From positions 1-7,698 of the forward strand of contig QIAK01000209.1 in NCBI GenBank assembly GCA_003225515.1: a stretch of 7,698 nucleotides of DNA. The letters are read 5' to 3'. This stretch comes from Acidobacteriota bacterium (GTDB lineage: Bacteria; Acidobacteriota; Terriglobia; Terriglobales; Acidobacteriaceae). Positions 1 to 5,673 of the stretch are shown here, piece after piece (position 1 is the stretch's first letter; every line of letters starts with the position of its first letter). The position numbers and the translations under genes were made by a program. The notes beneath the pieces were generated by a model. The model saw only the letters and a program-made list of their open reading frames with translations. It was not told the DNA's origin and did no database searches.

Positions 1-2
1 AT

Positions 3-650
3 TGGGAAAAGTGCGCCTGGAATCTCCATGCGGGATGCATGAGCAATCTGGCAAGTGCGCGCGTAACGGGCGCGGGCGGCGAAAAAATTGATCTCCAGGA
101 AGCGCTCACCCTGCACTCGAGCGTTTACAACACCGGCAGCAGATTCCATTGTGCGGGCGCATTTTCGGCAATGAGTATTGCCGAAATCAATTACTTCACC
201 GGCGTCCGCCGCCCGGGAGACGATGAACTGGAGTGGACGAAGAAGGCGGATGACCTGCTGGATAATATGGAAACGGCGGGAAACAACCGGAACAATTGCC
301 AAAGGGCGAGCCTCGAAGTTGATGAGTTTTTGTTTGAACTGGCGCTGGGGCATCGGGATGACAACATCCTGCAGGACGCGCTCAGCCGGCTCGACGACGA
401 TTCGAAACCTGATCAGGCCCTGATTCAATTTATCTCGGGGGCCATTGATGAAGCTGGATTCAATGCAGCGATGAATTCGAGCAAGTCGCAAAGTGAGCGC
501 TGCTCGGCCTATTTCGATGCCATGTGGTATGCCGAGTTGAGAGGCGAAGGCGCGATGGCGAAACGGTATCATCAGCATCTGGTTGACATCGGAACATTTC
601 ACTGCGCTGAGATCGGTTTGTTAGGAGTGGAACGATGGATTACTTGCTGA
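3..650 (+). CDS. Unrecognised helical protein, C-terminal part (5' end outside window)
   Basis: I do not recognise the family with certainty. The frame is open to the left edge. The first ATG (39) has no convincing ribosome binding site, so the gene probably starts upstream and only its C-terminal part, about 215 residues, is seen. No signal peptide or membrane segment is visible. The composition is that of a soluble, acidic, mostly helical protein. The last 50 residues (ERCSAYFDAMWYAELRGEG onwards, with a closing GLLGVERW) resemble the final helical pair of TPR/NlpI-like proteins, where a conserved Cys/Tyr helix is followed by a second helix; this is a weak resemblance from memory. The N-terminal half, with several Cys and Trp residues, gives no family match. 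The stop lies 16 nt inside the EVE-domain gene, so the two are probably co-transcribed and translationally coupled. If translation begins at 39 the product is 203 aa. Confidence 0.6.
   Translation, partial: WEKCAWNLHAGCMSNLASARVTGAGGEKIDLQEALTLHSSVYNTGSRFHCAGAFSAMSIAEINYFTGVRRPGDDELEWTKKADDLLDNMETAGNNRNNCQRASLEVDEFLFELALGHRDDNILQDALSRLDDDSKPDQALIQFISGAIDEAGFNAAMNSSKSQSERCSAYFDAMWYAELRGEGAMAKRYHQHLVDIGTFHCAEIGLLGVERWITC
623..627 (+). promoter_or_regulatory. Shine-Dalgarno for the EVE-domain gene
   Basis: AGGAG lies 7 nt before the ATG at 635, inside the end of the upstream gene. It fixes the start of the EVE-domain protein and supports translational coupling with the overlapping upstream frame. 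Confidence 0.75.
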
Positions 651-1015
651 AGACGGAACCGTCTACTTATTCGTATGCGGATTTGCAGCGGGACAAGACA
701 ACGATATGGGACGGAGTTTCGAATCCTGTGGCGCTGAAGAATTTGCGCGCGATGAAACCAGGCGAGCGGCTGGTGATTTACCACACCGGCGATGAAAAGA
801 GTGCGGTCGGAACGGCGACCGTGGTGTCGGTCGACATCTCCGACGCAAAGAATCCACAGGTGAAAATTAAGGTGGAGAAGGCCAACGCAAAGCCAGTGAC
901 CCTAGCGGAAGCGAAGGCGAATAAGCTGTTCGCGGAGTCTCCGCTGGCGCGGCAGGGCAGGCTAAGCGTGGTTCCTCTTACGGCAGCGCAGTTCAAGTTC
1001 CTGACGGGGGAATAA
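635..1015 (+). CDS. EVE domain-containing protein
   Basis: A 126-residue protein that is essentially one EVE domain (PUA-like fold). What is seen: the opening YLLKTEPSTYSYADL; the WDGVSNPVALKNLRAMKPG segment, which is the family hallmark (WDGV.N..A...LR.MK.GD); the core strand LVIYHTGDEKSAVGTATV; and the terminal ARQGRLSVVPLT motif. Known for the family: EVE/YTH-like domains bind modified nucleobases in DNA or RNA, and stand-alone bacterial members are small cytosolic proteins of unknown physiological role. The aromatic residues expected to line the base pocket (Trp in WDGV, Tyr/His in IYHTG) are present, so it looks functional. Length is slightly below the usual 135-155 residues, but both ends match. 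The start is fixed by AGGAG. It overlaps the upstream gene by 16 nt and converges on the DUF6249 gene across the CTTCGTG dyad. Confidence 0.9.
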   Translation: MDYLLKTEPSTYSYADLQRDKTTIWDGVSNPVALKNLRAMKPGERLVIYHTGDEKSAVGTATVVSVDISDAKNPQVKIKVEKANAKPVTLAEAKANKLFAESPLARQGRLSVVPLTAAQFKFLTGE

Positions 1016-1051
1016 ACAGAATCCGCCTCGTGTCCCCGGAAAAACCGAACT

Positions 1052-1163
1052 TTCCTTCGTGAACCTTCGTGCGACTTCGTGGTTATAGTTTTGAAATCCC
1101 GCGCGCCTGAGAACAAGAACCAAAAAACGGTAACCACGAAGGACACGAAGTTACACGAAGGAA
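1052..1163. repeat. Dyad-symmetric CTTCGTG repeat element
   Basis: The left arm (1052-1085) carries CTTCGTG at 1055, 1065 and 1075, a strict 10-nt period, and ends in GTGGTTA. The right arm (1131-1163) is its near-perfect inverted copy, with CACGAAG at 1135, 1144 and 1154, and starts TAACCAC. The loop is 45 nt. It lies between two convergent genes and ends only a few bases before the DUF6249 stop codon. It could be a REP/MITE-like dispersed repeat, a folded RNA that ends transcription from both sides, or a multi-site protein-binding array. From memory, similar CTTCGTG-rich repeats occur in Acidobacteriota and other environmental genomes; that recollection is unverified. Confidence 0.8.
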
Positions 1164-1166
1164 CGA

Positions 1167-1523
1167 TTATGAAGCCCGGGCGTCGCGGCGAATCAGGGTG
1201 GAATCCAACAGGTAGCCGAGGCCAAGAGCGAAGGGGATGGCGCCGAAAGCCGCGGCCATCAGGGCATCTGGTTCGATCCGCGCGATGATTGTAAAAGTCA
1301 TCATGTAGCCGACAGCACCGGCGATGAGCAGAATTCCGGCCCGCCGCGAGTGCGCTGCCTCAGAGAGTTCAGGTTCTATCGGGACCGTCAGCCCCTTCTG
1401 CATGGCCGCCAGCCGCTCTTCAGTGCGGAGTTTACGCACCCGATAAAAGGTGTACATTCCTAATATTGCTGTGGGCATTCCGAAAACCATGACGATGGCT
1501 GCGAGACCAGTGATTCCGTCCAT
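1167..1523 (-). CDS. DUF6249-type small inner-membrane protein
   Basis: A 118-residue membrane protein. It has a first hydrophobic segment at residues 4-26, then a charged cytoplasmic linker containing RTEERLAAMQKGLTVPIEPE at 33-52, and two further membrane segments at about 62-81 and 87-106, ending in a basic RRDAR tail. The linker pattern (E-R-L-A-x-x-x-K-G) is typical of the DUF6249 group of three-helix proteins, whose function is not known. The ATG at 1523 was chosen because GGGAG lies 7 nt upstream and the hydrophobic helix begins at once. The frame stays open to 1646, but that extension is hydrophilic and unlike the family. It stands divergent from the esterase gene and converges on the EVE gene. 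Confidence 0.75.
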   Translation of the reverse strand: MDGITGLAAIVMVFGMPTAILGMYTFYRVRKLRTEERLAAMQKGLTVPIEPELSEAAHSRRAGILLIAGAVGYMMTFTIIARIEPDALMAAAFGAIPFALGLGYLLDSTLIRRDARAS

Positions 1524-1530
1524 GAGAGTT

Positions 1531-1535
1531 CTCCC
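1531..1535 (-). promoter_or_regulatory. Shine-Dalgarno deciding the DUF6249 start
   Basis: GGGAG on the minus strand, 7 nt before the ATG at 1523. It favours this start over the longer open frame reaching 1646. Confidence 0.6.
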
Positions 1536-1574
1536 TTCGAGCGCTGGGCGCGTGTGCTGCTGAATTCGCTTGTA

Positions 1575-1580
1575 ATCATA
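1575..1580 (-). promoter_or_regulatory. Possible -10 element for the DUF6249 gene
   Basis: TATGAT on the minus strand, five of six bases matching TATAAT, about 50 nt before the ATG. No good -35 is visible at the right distance. It would give a leader of about 45 nt carrying the GGGAG site. Confidence 0.3.
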
Positions 1581-1687
1581 GGTACGAAGGGTAGGCAGGG
1601 AAAGTTCCCCTCGCCGGCCAACTCCATCGCAGGCAGGCGCTTCCAAGCAAGAGTAGATGGTTAAATTGGATTTCTAATCGCCATTCT

Positions 1688-1691
1688 GGAG
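1688..1691 (+). promoter_or_regulatory. Shine-Dalgarno for the esterase
   Basis: GGAG (within GGAGAG) lies 5 nt before the ATG at 1697. Together with the signal peptide that follows immediately, it fixes the start. Confidence 0.65.
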
Positions 1692-1696
1692 AGACG

Positions 1697-2776
1697 ATGA
1701 AGCTTCGAAGACCATGTGGAAGGGCCTTTATAGTCGTGCTCTGTACGACAGTTCTGTCGGTTGCTCAGGCGCTCTGGGCACAGCAAACGAAAGAAAAGGT
1801 CATGGTGGACGATGTGGAGCGCAATTATGTCCTCCGTTTGCCAAAGGGTTATGACGCTCAACAGCATTATCCGGTGGTGATATTGCTCCATGGCAGCAAT
1901 CAGGATGCGGACGACGTGCAGCGCATCACGCGCTTTGATGAATTGGCCGACAAGGATGGAGTGATCGCGGTCTATCCCAGTGCATTGCACGGGCGGTGGA
2001 ATATCGGGGTGCGTCCGCCAGAACAGCGGCCCCAATCCATGGGGCCGCGCAGACGCCGTTATGGCTATCCCGGAGGAGGTTATCCAGGTGGCGGTTACCC
2101 GGGAGGAGGTTATCCGGGAGGCGGCAGGCAGCGACCGGATAATCGTGGACCCCGTGACGAAAAGAGAGCGACTCCGGCTGACGATATTGCTTTCTTCAAC
2201 CAGATGCTGGACCAGCTGGCTACGAAAGTCTCATTGGATACATCCCGGATATACGCGGCAGGCTTATCCGACGGTGGATTCATGAGCATGCGCGTGGGCT
2301 GCGCATTGAGTGACCGGGTTGCAGCGGTTGCGACCGTGGGAGCGGCGATGCCGAAGACGATGATCTGTTTGCCGTCGCGACCGGTGTCGGTGGTGATGAT
2401 CAATGGCACGTCAGACCCGGTCGTTCCTTACGGCGGTGGTACTGAGCACAACCGAAATCTGCGGACCCTCTCGGCGGAAGATACAGCCAAAGCGTGGGCA
2501 AAGATTGATCGTTGCGCAGAGAAGCCAGAGAGAAGCAAATTGCCTCATAGCAAAGGCGGCATGGAAACGAAGATCGATACTTTCAAAGGCTGCCAACAGG
2601 ATGCGCAAGTTGTTCTCTACAGCGCGAAAGGCGCAGGGAATACCTGGCCGGGCGGAGAGCAGTACGAAGCCGAGAAGACGGTTGGCAAGACGAGCCCGGA
2701 GCCGAACGCCAATGAGGTGATCTGGAATTTCTTCGTGAAGAGTAAACTGCCGAGCGAAGGAAAGGATAAGAAATAG
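1697..2776 (+). CDS. Secreted LpqC/PHB depolymerase-like esterase, catalytic His replaced by Asn
   Basis: A 359-residue alpha/beta-hydrolase of the polyhydroxybutyrate depolymerase/LpqC type (COG3509, near carbohydrate esterase family 1). Members hydrolyse polyester or feruloyl/acetyl esters outside the cytoplasm. Seen: an N-terminal signal peptide (basic MKLRR, hydrophobic 10-26, cleavage probably after Ala25 or Ala28); the oxyanion motif LLHG at 63-66; the nucleophile elbow GLSDG with Ser191; the acid in NGTSDPVVPYGGG, Asp240; and the closing NEVIWNFFVKSKL helix. The family's catalytic His normally sits in G-G-G-H-T-W-P-G. Here the motif reads GAGNTWPGG with Asn315 (codon AAT), so the triad appears incomplete. 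A Pro/Gly/Arg-rich stretch at about 107-158, including (YPGGG)4, is inserted between the N-terminal strands and the DDIAFFNQMLDQL helix. The gene stands alone, divergent from the DUF6249 gene and convergent with the acyl-CoA ligase. Family assignment is firm; substrate and activity are not. Confidence 0.87.
   Translation: MKLRRPCGRAFIVVLCTTVLSVAQALWAQQTKEKVMVDDVERNYVLRLPKGYDAQQHYPVVILLHGSNQDADDVQRITRFDELADKDGVIAVYPSALHGRWNIGVRPPEQRPQSMGPRRRRYGYPGGGYPGGGYPGGGYPGGGRQRPDNRGPRDEKRATPADDIAFFNQMLDQLATKVSLDTSRIYAAGLSDGGFMSMRVGCALSDRVAAVATVGAAMPKTMICLPSRPVSVVMINGTSDPVVPYGGGTEHNRNLRTLSAEDTAKAWAKIDRCAEKPERSKLPHSKGGMETKIDTFKGCQQDAQVVLYSAKGAGNTWPGGEQYEAEKTVGKTSPEPNANEVIWNFFVKSKLPSEGKDKK
2066..2125 (+). 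repeat. Four tandem 15-bp units encoding (YPGGG)4
   Basis: Four consecutive 15-bp units, of the form TATCCCGGAGGAGGT, encode YPGGG four times (residues 124-143 of the esterase). The units differ mostly at third codon positions, so the peptide is conserved while the DNA has diverged. This suggests an old or selected repeat rather than recent slippage. Confidence 0.9.
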
Positions 2777-2808
2777 GTTGCGCCGTTTCGCGTGCGCGGG
2801 AGTTATTG

Positions 2809-4308
2809 TTAACCCATGGACTTTCTTAATTCGCGACGAAGGATCTTTCCAGATGCAGTCTTGGGGACGGAGTCGACGAAGCGAACCTCACGCGGCTGTT
2901 TGTAATGCGTGAGGCGGTCGGCGACGAAGGCGCAAAGTTCGTCGCCAAGTTTGTGATTCTCGGCAAATCCGGAACGCAGCGCGACGAAAGCGACCGGAAC
3001 CTCTCCGGCGGCATCGTCGGAACGGCCGACCACACCGCATTCTTTCACGGCGGGATGTTCGAGCAGTACGGCTTCGACTTCGGCGGGAGCGACGGCGAAT
3101 CCTTTGTACTTAATCATCTCCTTACGCCGGTCAACGACGCGGTAGAAGCCCTCGCGATCACGAGTGACGATATCGCCCGACCAGTACCAGCCATCGCGCA
3201 ATACGGAAGCTGTAGCTTGCGGCTCGTTCCAATACCCGAGCATAAACTGGGGGCCGCGCATGACGAGTTCGCCGGGTTGGCCTGAGGGCGCTTCGGTCAG
3301 ATCGTCGGGTGAGTCAGTGGGATCGATGTCTGACTGCGACAGGACGCGGCAATCGGTTTGGGCGAGCGGATGGCCGATCGAATCGGGATGATAAAGTTCT
3401 GCTTCGAGAAATCCGACGTGCGTAACCGGTGACGCCTCGGTCATGCCGTATCCCTGGCAGACAAGGATGCCGGTGAGAGCCGTGAACCGGCGCGCAAGTT
3501 CGGGCGCGAGAGGAGCCGCTCCGGATTTGACCCATTGCACTTTGTGGTCGCGCGGAAATTCGCCGGCCTCGGCAGCCTGACAAAGAGCATTCATCGCAGG
3601 CGGCACAAGAGGCATCATCGTGACGCCCTCGTCAAGCACCAGCCGGGTCAGCATTTGTACATTGAAACGTGGCACCAGGACCAGCGTCGCACCCAGAATC
3701 AGCGCGGGATTCAGAATCACATTGAGTCCATAAATGTGATAGAGCGGCAGACAGCAGAGAATCTTGTCGGCGGAATTCAGCCGGGTCGCATTCGGACCAA
3801 TCAGTTGATAGATATTGGCGACAAGATTGTAGTGCGAGAGCATAACTCCTTTGGGCAATCCGGTGGTGCCGCTGGAGTAGGGAAGAGCCGCAAGATTTGT
3901 TTCGGATGACTCCTCCGGCTGGGGGTAGACCGCTGACGTTGGGTTCAGCAGATTGACGAAAGGCTCGGCCGAAGGCGCAGGCTGGCGCGTGGTGTAGACG
4001 CGACGGAGTTGCGGCAATCCCGCGAGATTGATTCCTTCGATGTTGCAGCCATCGGTAATCAGGAGAACGGCGCCCGAATTTTCCAACTGATAACGAACTT
4101 CGCGCTCGCGGTAGGTTGGATTGAGAAGAGTGGGAATGGCCCCCACGAGTTGGCTGGCATGGAATGCGACACAAAACTGCCAGGAGTTGGCCAGAAAGAT
4201 GGCGACAACGTCTCCTGGCTTGAGGCCCGCACCCACCAGTGAGCGTGCTTTCTGCATAGGTGAAGCGGCGACCGCAAGAGGCGTCGACCAGAGCGGTTTT
4301 CGACGCAT
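2809..4308 (-). CDS. AMP-forming acyl-CoA ligase (4-coumarate-CoA ligase-like), main frame of a frameshifted gene
   Basis: A class I adenylate-forming enzyme that activates a carboxylic acid with ATP and joins it to CoA; the substrate cannot be told. Motifs in order (499-residue frame): phosphate loop YSSGTTGLPKG 144-154; PLYHIYGL 188-195; GYGMTE 286-291; WYWSGD with the ribose-binding Asp379; hinge DRRKEMIKYKGF 393-404; C-terminal PKTASGKILRREL with catalytic Lys488. All are intact. The N-terminus is wrong: residues 1-19 match nothing, and true homology begins at about KARSLVGAGLKPGD. The missing start (a LFLHDLVLDSC...RRFTYAE segment) is encoded just upstream in another frame, down to 4250. 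The join lacks about 7-8 residues, so roughly 20-23 nt appear to be deleted. The ATG at 4308 has no convincing ribosome binding site. Downstream of the glutaredoxin gene on the same strand, possibly one unit. It may be a pseudogene or a sequence error. Confidence 0.85.
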   Translation of the reverse strand: MRRKPLWSTPLAVAASPMQKARSLVGAGLKPGDVVAIFLANSWQFCVAFHASQLVGAIPTLLNPTYREREVRYQLENSGAVLLITDGCNIEGINLAGLPQLRRVYTTRQPAPSAEPFVNLLNPTSAVYPQPEESSETNLAALPYSSGTTGLPKGVMLSHYNLVANIYQLIGPNATRLNSADKILCCLPLYHIYGLNVILNPALILGATLVLVPRFNVQMLTRLVLDEGVTMMPLVPPAMNALCQAAEAGEFPRDHKVQWVKSGAAPLAPELARRFTALTGILVCQGYGMTEASPVTHVGFLEAELYHPDSIGHPLAQTDCRVLSQSDIDPTDSPDDLTEAPSGQPGELVMRGPQFMLGYWNEPQATASVLRDGWYWSGDIVTRDREGFYRVVDRRKEMIKYKGFAVAPAEVEAVLLEHPAVKECGVVGRSDDAAGEVPVAFVALRSGFAENHKLGDELCAFVADRLTHYKQPREVRFVDSVPKTASGKILRRELRKSMG

Positions 4309-4384
4309 TCCGGCGGCAGGAATCCAGCACGAGATCGTGCAGAAATAAGTTGTGAGGGTCTGCGTAGAGTTGACTGCGGAGCAT
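4250..4384 (-). pseudogene. Out-of-frame N-terminal piece of the acyl-CoA ligase
   Basis: These 45 codons, from the ATG at 4384, encode the usual beginning of an acyl-CoA/4-coumarate ligase: a helix NLFLHDLVLDSCRRN, then KTALVD and GRRFTYAE, where members continue into the helix leading to A-R-S-L. Here the frame is lost just after TYAE at about 4245-4250 and homology resumes in the next frame with KARSL. The true start of the gene is therefore probably 4384 (in-frame ATG also at 4411), not 4308. No Shine-Dalgarno precedes 4384, but TACAAT lies 10 nt upstream of it. Confidence 0.75.
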
Positions 4385-4394
4385 GCCGGAAGCG

Positions 4395-4400
4395 ATTGTA
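4395..4400 (-). promoter_or_regulatory. Possible -10 element close to the acyl-CoA ligase start
   Basis: TACAAT on the minus strand, 10 nt before the ATG at 4384. This is the same kind of close-set TANNNT seen before the glutaredoxin, SDR and glmU starts, though 3 nt further away. If used, the leader would be only a few nucleotides. Confidence 0.3.
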
Positions 4401-4443
4401 GCGGAAATCATCAATTGATTAGGCGAGATAAGGGCGGCAGAGT

Positions 4444-4689
4444 CTAGCTGGCCAGCTTGCGGAGAAATTCCTGCTCGTCCATGTGGTACTTGAAAGCTTT
4501 GCGGCCGTCGATGAAAACGACGGGAACTTCGTCATTGTACTGGCGGCGCAGCTCGGAGTCCGCGTCAACGTCGACTTCCTGCCAGGTGAAGGCGCCATGG
4601 CGCGAGAGTTTATCTAAGCTCTCCTTCACGACCTCGCATAGGTGGCATCCCTTGCGGGAGTAAACCACGACTGTGGGAGACGCCGACAT
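4444..4689 (-). CDS. Glutaredoxin-like thioredoxin-fold protein (CHLC)
   Basis: An 81-residue cytosolic protein of the glutaredoxin-like group (DUF836/NrdH-like size). Seen: first strand TVVVYSRKG; active site C-H-L-C at Cys15/Cys18, at the head of the helix CEVVKESLDKL; strand FTWQEVDVDAD; and the cis-proline strand VPVVFIDG (Pro56), then a terminal KYHMDEQEFLRKL helix. This is a complete minimal thioredoxin fold, likely a dithiol oxidoreductase or protein/small-thiol reductant; the partner is unknown. The ATG at 4689 was chosen because the fold begins there. The frame extends to a TTG at 4716 without better signals. No Shine-Dalgarno is present, but TAGAAT lies 7 nt upstream. It is divergent from the SDR gene and 59 nt upstream of the acyl-CoA ligase start at 4384. 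Confidence 0.82.
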   Translation of the reverse strand: MSASPTVVVYSRKGCHLCEVVKESLDKLSRHGAFTWQEVDVDADSELRRQYNDEVPVVFIDGRKAFKYHMDEQEFLRKLAS

Positions 4690-4696
4690 AGGAGGA

Positions 4697-4702
4697 ATTC
4701 TA
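4697..4702 (-). promoter_or_regulatory. -10-like TAGAAT, leaderless configuration, glutaredoxin gene
   Basis: TAGAAT on the minus strand, followed by exactly 7 nt and the ATG at 4689. The sequence TAGAATTCCT-N3-ATG is shared with the divergent SDR gene. No ribosome binding site is present, so transcription probably starts at or next to the ATG. No clear -35. Confidence 0.45.
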
Positions 4703-4762
4703 TCGTGACGAAACAAGGTTTCGCAGCAAGAAAGTAGCTGGATTGGAAGGATTTCACGTTTG

Positions 4763-4824
4763 GTCGAGCAGTGGAGCTACCAGCACCTCGCTTTGCTCGA
4801 CAGGACGGGCGAAGGTGTCCGTCC
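4763..4824. repeat. Two adjacent inverted repeats in the glutaredoxin-SDR divergent region
   Basis: GTCGAGCA (4763-4770) pairs with TGCTCGAC (4794-4801), an 8-bp perfect stem with a 23-nt loop. Immediately after, GGACGG (4803-4808) pairs with CCGTCC (4819-4824) across a 10-nt loop. Two abutting hairpins in a 170-bp divergent promoter region could be a dispersed palindromic repeat or regulator sites. No coding signal lies here. Confidence 0.5.
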
Positions 4825-4845
4825 CTACACAGGCAGAACAGGCTG

Positions 4846-4851
4846 TAGAAT
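4846..4851 (+). promoter_or_regulatory. -10-like TAGAAT, leaderless configuration, SDR gene
   Basis: TAGAAT followed by exactly 7 nt and the ATG at 4859. The 10-mer TAGAATTCCT is identical to that before the divergent glutaredoxin gene, at the same distance from ATG. No Shine-Dalgarno and no clear -35. Confidence 0.45.
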
Positions 4852-4858
4852 TCCTTGC

Positions 4859-5092
4859 ATGAACGATTTGGCAAAACCTCTTGGCGGCAAGACGGCGCTG
4901 GTTACCGGAGCGGCGCGACGGTTAGGGCGTGCGTCGGCGCTCGCACTGGCTCGGGCGGGGGCGGATGTGGCCATCACGTTCAAGGACTCTGCGCGGGAGG
5001 CGCGAGAAACGGTGGTGGATCTGTCGGGATTGGGAGTACGGGCGTTCGCATTACGCTGCGACGTCACCGATGAGGCAACTTGGACGAATTGA
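4859..5092 (+). pseudogene. Short-chain dehydrogenase/reductase, N-terminal fragment (frameshifted)
   Basis: The first 77 codons of an SDR gene. Seen: strand KTALVTGAARRLGRA (12-25) with the NAD(P)-binding turn T-G-x3-R-x-G, a form typical of pteridine reductase/FolM-like SDRs; strand ADVAITF; helix AREARETVVDL; and the acidic strand end LRCDVTDEA with Asp68, which normally contacts the adenine. After DEA the frame runs into four unrelated residues and a stop. The rest of the enzyme continues in the +1 frame from about 5076 (LGRIDILVNNAA). The helix of about 12 residues that should join them is absent, so about 35-38 nt appear to be deleted rather than a simple slip. The ATG at 4859 is supported by the fold start and the TAGAAT box. 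The frame is open further upstream, but that part is not SDR-like. Confidence 0.8.
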
Positions 5093-5591
5093 CATTCTGG
5101 TGAACAATGCGGCGAACTATGAGTCCGTTGAATTCGAGAAGCTTACGGTACGGCAGTGGGATGCGATTTTTGCTTCGAATACCCGGGGACCGTTCTTAGT
5201 GGCACGGGAGGCTCTGAAATGGCTGCGGCGAACACGCGCCAAGAATTCCGGGCCGATCGAAGCCAAGATCATCAACATGGGATCACTGGGAGGATTGCGC
5301 CCGTGGGCGACGCACGCGCATTATTGCTCTTCCAAGGCGGCGCTGCATATGCTGACGAAAGTTATGGCCAAGGCATTGGCACCAGAGATTGCGGTGAATG
5401 CCGTGGCTCCGGGGATGATCGATCTAGGCGAAAAATCCGCAGCAGCCTTTATGCGGCGCATGGCGAAACAGACGCCGATGCAGCGCAACGGGCGCGGAGA
5501 TGAGATTGCCGACGCGGTATTGTTCTTTGCCACCGCTCCGCAGTTTATTACGGGCCAGATTCTTGCGGTGGATGGAGGACTCGGGCTCTAG
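5070..5591 (+). pseudogene. Short-chain dehydrogenase/reductase, C-terminal fragment with intact catalytic residues
   Basis: The remaining 170-odd residues of the same SDR. Numbering from the in-frame ATG at 5070: LVNNAA at 10-15; catalytic Asn37 (SNTRGPF); Ser72 in INMGSLGG; Tyr85 and Lys89 in HAHYCSSKAA, with the canonical 13-residue Ser-Tyr spacing; VNAVAPGMI; and the closing ITGQILAVDGG. The active-site half is therefore complete, but it lacks the cofactor-binding half in frame. There is no ribosome binding site at 5070, so independent translation is doubtful. With the upstream fragment this would be a normal classical SDR of about 250-260 residues (NAD(P)H-dependent carbonyl reduction; pteridine reductase or FabG-like, substrate unknown). 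It is followed after about 80 nt by glmU on the same strand. Confidence 0.82.
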
Positions 5592-5660
5592 CGAGTTCAG
5601 GGGCTTGAACGAGATCGATTCGAGCACGAGGCGGAAATGGTGATTGCTCGATGGTCGCGG

Positions 5661-5666
5661 TATGTT
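5661..5666 (+). promoter_or_regulatory. -10-like TATGTT 7 nt before glmU ATG
   Basis: TATGTT (a TANNNT match), followed by 7 nt and the ATG at 5674. It is the third case of this exact spacing in the window. A GAGG lies only 3 nt before the ATG, too close for an ordinary Shine-Dalgarno. Confidence 0.3.
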
Positions 5667-5673
5667 GAGGCGA

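Noticed and set aside
1524..1646. Longer N-terminus for the DUF6249 protein
   Set aside because: The extension is hydrophilic, not family-like, covers the likely promoter, and a good ribosome binding site supports 1523.
2777..2808. Terminator between the convergent esterase and acyl-CoA ligase genes
   Set aside because: The 32-bp gap is GC-rich but shows no stable hairpin with a T-tract in either direction.
4760..4858. In-frame extension of the SDR upstream of 4859
   Set aside because: It runs through two hairpins and the TAGAAT box, has no SDR-like residues, and the fold begins at the ATG at 4859.
5060..5095. Programmed +1 ribosomal frameshift in the SDR
   Set aside because: A slip alone would not explain the missing helix of about 12 residues; no slippery site or stimulatory structure is evident.
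5598..5613. Short GTTCA/TGAAC hairpin between SDR and glmU as a terminator
   Set aside because: Only a 5-bp stem with no following T-run; too weak to call.
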